14,495 nt of DNA from an uncultured Porticoccus sp. (GTDB lineage: Bacteria > Pseudomonadota > Gammaproteobacteria > Pseudomonadales > Porticoccaceae), in the NCBI GenBank assembly GCA_950063125.1, contig CATLZI010000022.1, positions 1 to 14,495 of the forward strand. The letters are read 5' to 3'. Made by a program: the position numbers and the translations under genes. This document shows, one piece after another, positions 13,601 to 14,495 of this stretch. Numbering within the stretch: the first letter of the stretch is position 1; each line of letters begins with the position of its first letter. The notes beneath the pieces are model-generated. The model was not told where the DNA came from, made no database searches, and worked only from the letters and a program-made list of their open reading frames with translations.

Positions 13601-14495
13601 GGCAGCGGAGAGAGGAGCGGAACTCACCAACCGTCTGCTCGCCTTTGCCCGTCGTCAGGCATTGCAACCCAGGCGGGTGAACATCAATAAACTGGTGACC
13701 GACACCCTGGGGTTATTAAAAAGAGCCCTCAACGAAGATATTGAATTGACGTTTGTCGATACCGGAGAACTGTGGACCACCGAAATCGACCCAGGCCAGC
13801 TGGAAGTGGCACTGCTCAATCTTGCCATCAATGCGCGGGATGCCATGCCAGAGGGTGGCAGGCTGTTGATTGAGACGGCCAACACGCTGCTGGATGAGGC
13901 CTATGTACAGGATCAGGTGGACGTGACCGCCGGTGAGTATGTGCAGGTATCTGTATCCGACAGCGGCACCGGCATGGCTGCCGATACTCTCAGTCAGGCC
14001 TTCGATCCGTTTTTCACCACCAAAATGATGGGCAAAGGCAGCGGTCTCGGTCTCAGCATGGTGTATGGTTTTGTCAAACAATCCGGCGGACATGCCAGGA
14101 TTTATTCTGAAGAGGACGAAGGTACCACAATCAGACTCTATTTCCCGCGAACGGGCGCAACCGACGAGGTTCCCTATGAAACACCCCAGGAGATTGAACC
14201 CAGAGGTGGTTCAGAGCATATTCTGGTAGTGGAGGATGACGATCAGGTGAGGACCTATGTCACCAACCTGCTGAAGAGCCTTGGTTACCGGGTCACAGCT
14301 GCCCGATCTGGCGCAGAGGCGCTGGATATACTGACAGAATACCAGGATATTGACCTGTTATTTACCGATGTGGTGATGCCGGGAGGTATCAACGGTCGAC
14401 AACTGAGCGAGCAGGCGCTGAGCATCCACCCCGACATGAAAGTATTGTTCACCTCCGGCTACAGTGAAAATGCCATTATTCACAATGGTCGCCTG
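10617..14495 (+). CDS. Seven-PAS hybrid histidine kinase, truncated by window end
   Basis: The frame is open from ATG 10617 to the last base (1,293 codons, no stop), with GGGG at 10606-10609 as ribosome site. There is no membrane helix. I read seven PAS-type domains: about 5-115, 140-275 (with FPDDPDD and VRNLRASLEQV), 317-436, 445-562, 568-680, 686-808 (LOV-like fold), and 813-937. HisKA follows (H960 in GGIAHDFNNLL), then HATPase (N1072, DSGTGM 1115-1120, GKGSGLGL 1139-1146), then a receiver (E1206-D1207-D1208, D1251, T1279) cut before its conserved Lys. PAS6 has GQTPRFLQG, lacking the photoactive Cys of true LOV domains. Coiled coils join PAS2 to PAS3 (295-325). It is a cytoplasmic multi-input sensor whose own REC may pass phosphate on; REC-EAL immediately upstream is a plausible target. 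Confidence 0.95.
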   Translation, partial: MAIPGDILFECHPDPMWIYDLETLRFLDVNDAAIAKYGYSRDEFLAMTIEDIRPTEDVPRLLENIASSVVGFNDAGIWRHRLKSGEIISVVITAHTLDHDGTRAELVSARDVTRLLALEEDKANYLNQEQVLRQEAEASAHLFQSLFESAPGKFLVLTPDEFKIVAASDAYLNATSTRRQDIKGRRMFDVFPDDPDDSKADGVRNLRASLEQVKVTGMSDILPVQRYPIPRPKDQGGGFAEHFWSCIHTPIKGADGNIVFIMLRAEDVTEFVYSAEGRLAASGSTVTEKHDAAQLELDILLRSRELKIANSRLQEQEASLRTAKRLLKLGIWKLNLDSDVLSWSDDIYEMYDIAPEDFGHCFDAYLGLMHPDDRQGLVDELNSFLEKPDAPLQFRHRIPKPDGSIMHVQGMGELANTADGRLLTGVVQNITDQVLADSQLAEASSLQRIAGQAAHLGGWRFDLQTKTMKWSIETADIHDVGPDFQPTLQEAINFYLPEYRNRFRRIFDACAERGESFSEVMPKITATGRPIWVRSTGEAEYDAEGNICAVRGAFQDITDHINAREQSKTLSQQLEQTLESMSDGFFTLDRDFNFTFVNDEFCRVLNKRRDALIGNNIRQCFPAAANSAFRIEYEAALATQTTRTFTQHYSELNLWLRVKAYPSIDGLAIYFQDVTQERAREQHLRLLESAVSRQNDILLITEAEPMDEPEGPRIIYVNDAFERRTGYRREEVIGQTPRFLQGPKTQQAELDRIREALTHWQPVRSELINYTKSGDEFWLEIDIVPLADETGWFTHWVAVERDITDRKMAEQAVRQSDERFQLVTKATNDVIWDWDLVEDSLWWNDNLRTMFGHDPAQISNSLQFWVEHIHPDDRNSLLSELYAVFNSDALTWQAEYRFIHANGKALSVVDRSFITRDTSGKAIRMVGSMVDVTELQEMDERLRQSQKLEAVGHLTGGIAHDFNNLLTVILGNAEFMQEQLTDQPDLKRLAEMTVTAAERGAELTNRLLAFARRQALQPRRVNINKLVTDTLGLLKRALNEDIELTFVDTGELWTTEIDPGQLEVALLNLAINARDAMPEGGRLLIETANTLLDEAYVQDQVDVTAGEYVQVSVSDSGTGMAADTLSQAFDPFFTTKMMGKGSGLGLSMVYGFVKQSGGHARIYSEEDEGTTIRLYFPRTGATDEVPYETPQEIEPRGGSEHILVVEDDDQVRTYVTNLLKSLGYRVTAARSGAEALDILTEYQDIDLLFTDVVMPGGINGRQLSEQALSIHPDMKVLFTSGYSENAIIHNGRL

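Overview
The window looks like chromosomal DNA of a gammaproteobacterium of moderate G+C. The nitroreductase (YdjA-like), ABC pair (YadG/YadH-like) and long-form QueF all align closely by eye with their Escherichia coli counterparts. The tRNA-Ser(GGA) has an encoded CCA. The two-component genes have the style of free-living, probably aquatic, gammaproteobacteria. Genus-level placement cannot be made from the sequence alone. No insertion sequence, phage gene or CRISPR array was seen.

Left part (1-1113, mostly minus strand): a serine tRNA gene is followed, in its direction of transcription, by a strong terminator hairpin and then a structured element ending in a 17-bp copy of the tRNA 3' end. 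This resembles the RtT repeats downstream of tyrT in E. coli. A degenerate copy of the tRNA 5' end lies on the other side of the tRNA. Then comes a small nitroreductase gene.

Middle part (1114-5156): a membrane-anchored class III adenylate cyclase with its own sigma70-like promoter reads rightward. It converges on a leftward operon of three tightly coupled genes: ABC ATPase (yadG-like), ABC-2 permease (yadH-like) and queF (preQ0 reductase of queuosine synthesis, GTG start). A tandem 18-bp-period repeat overlaps the predicted -10 of that operon.

Right part (5514-14495, plus strand) is the most interesting: an unbroken chain of signalling genes in which every junction is a 1- or 4-bp start/stop overlap. 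The order is a 27-codon leader ORF with a strong Shine-Dalgarno, a membrane histidine kinase, a single-domain response regulator, a REC-PAS-kinase-REC hybrid, an unrecognised 72-codon ORF, a REC-EAL c-di-GMP phosphodiesterase with all catalytic residues, and a very large seven-PAS hybrid kinase that runs off the right edge. Together they carry three kinase cores and five receiver domains. The only enzymatic output is c-di-GMP hydrolysis; no Hpt, GGDEF or DNA-binding domain was seen. The likely job is to integrate several signals into control of c-di-GMP. The two hybrid kinases share a homologous PAS-kinase-REC module, which suggests duplication within the operon.
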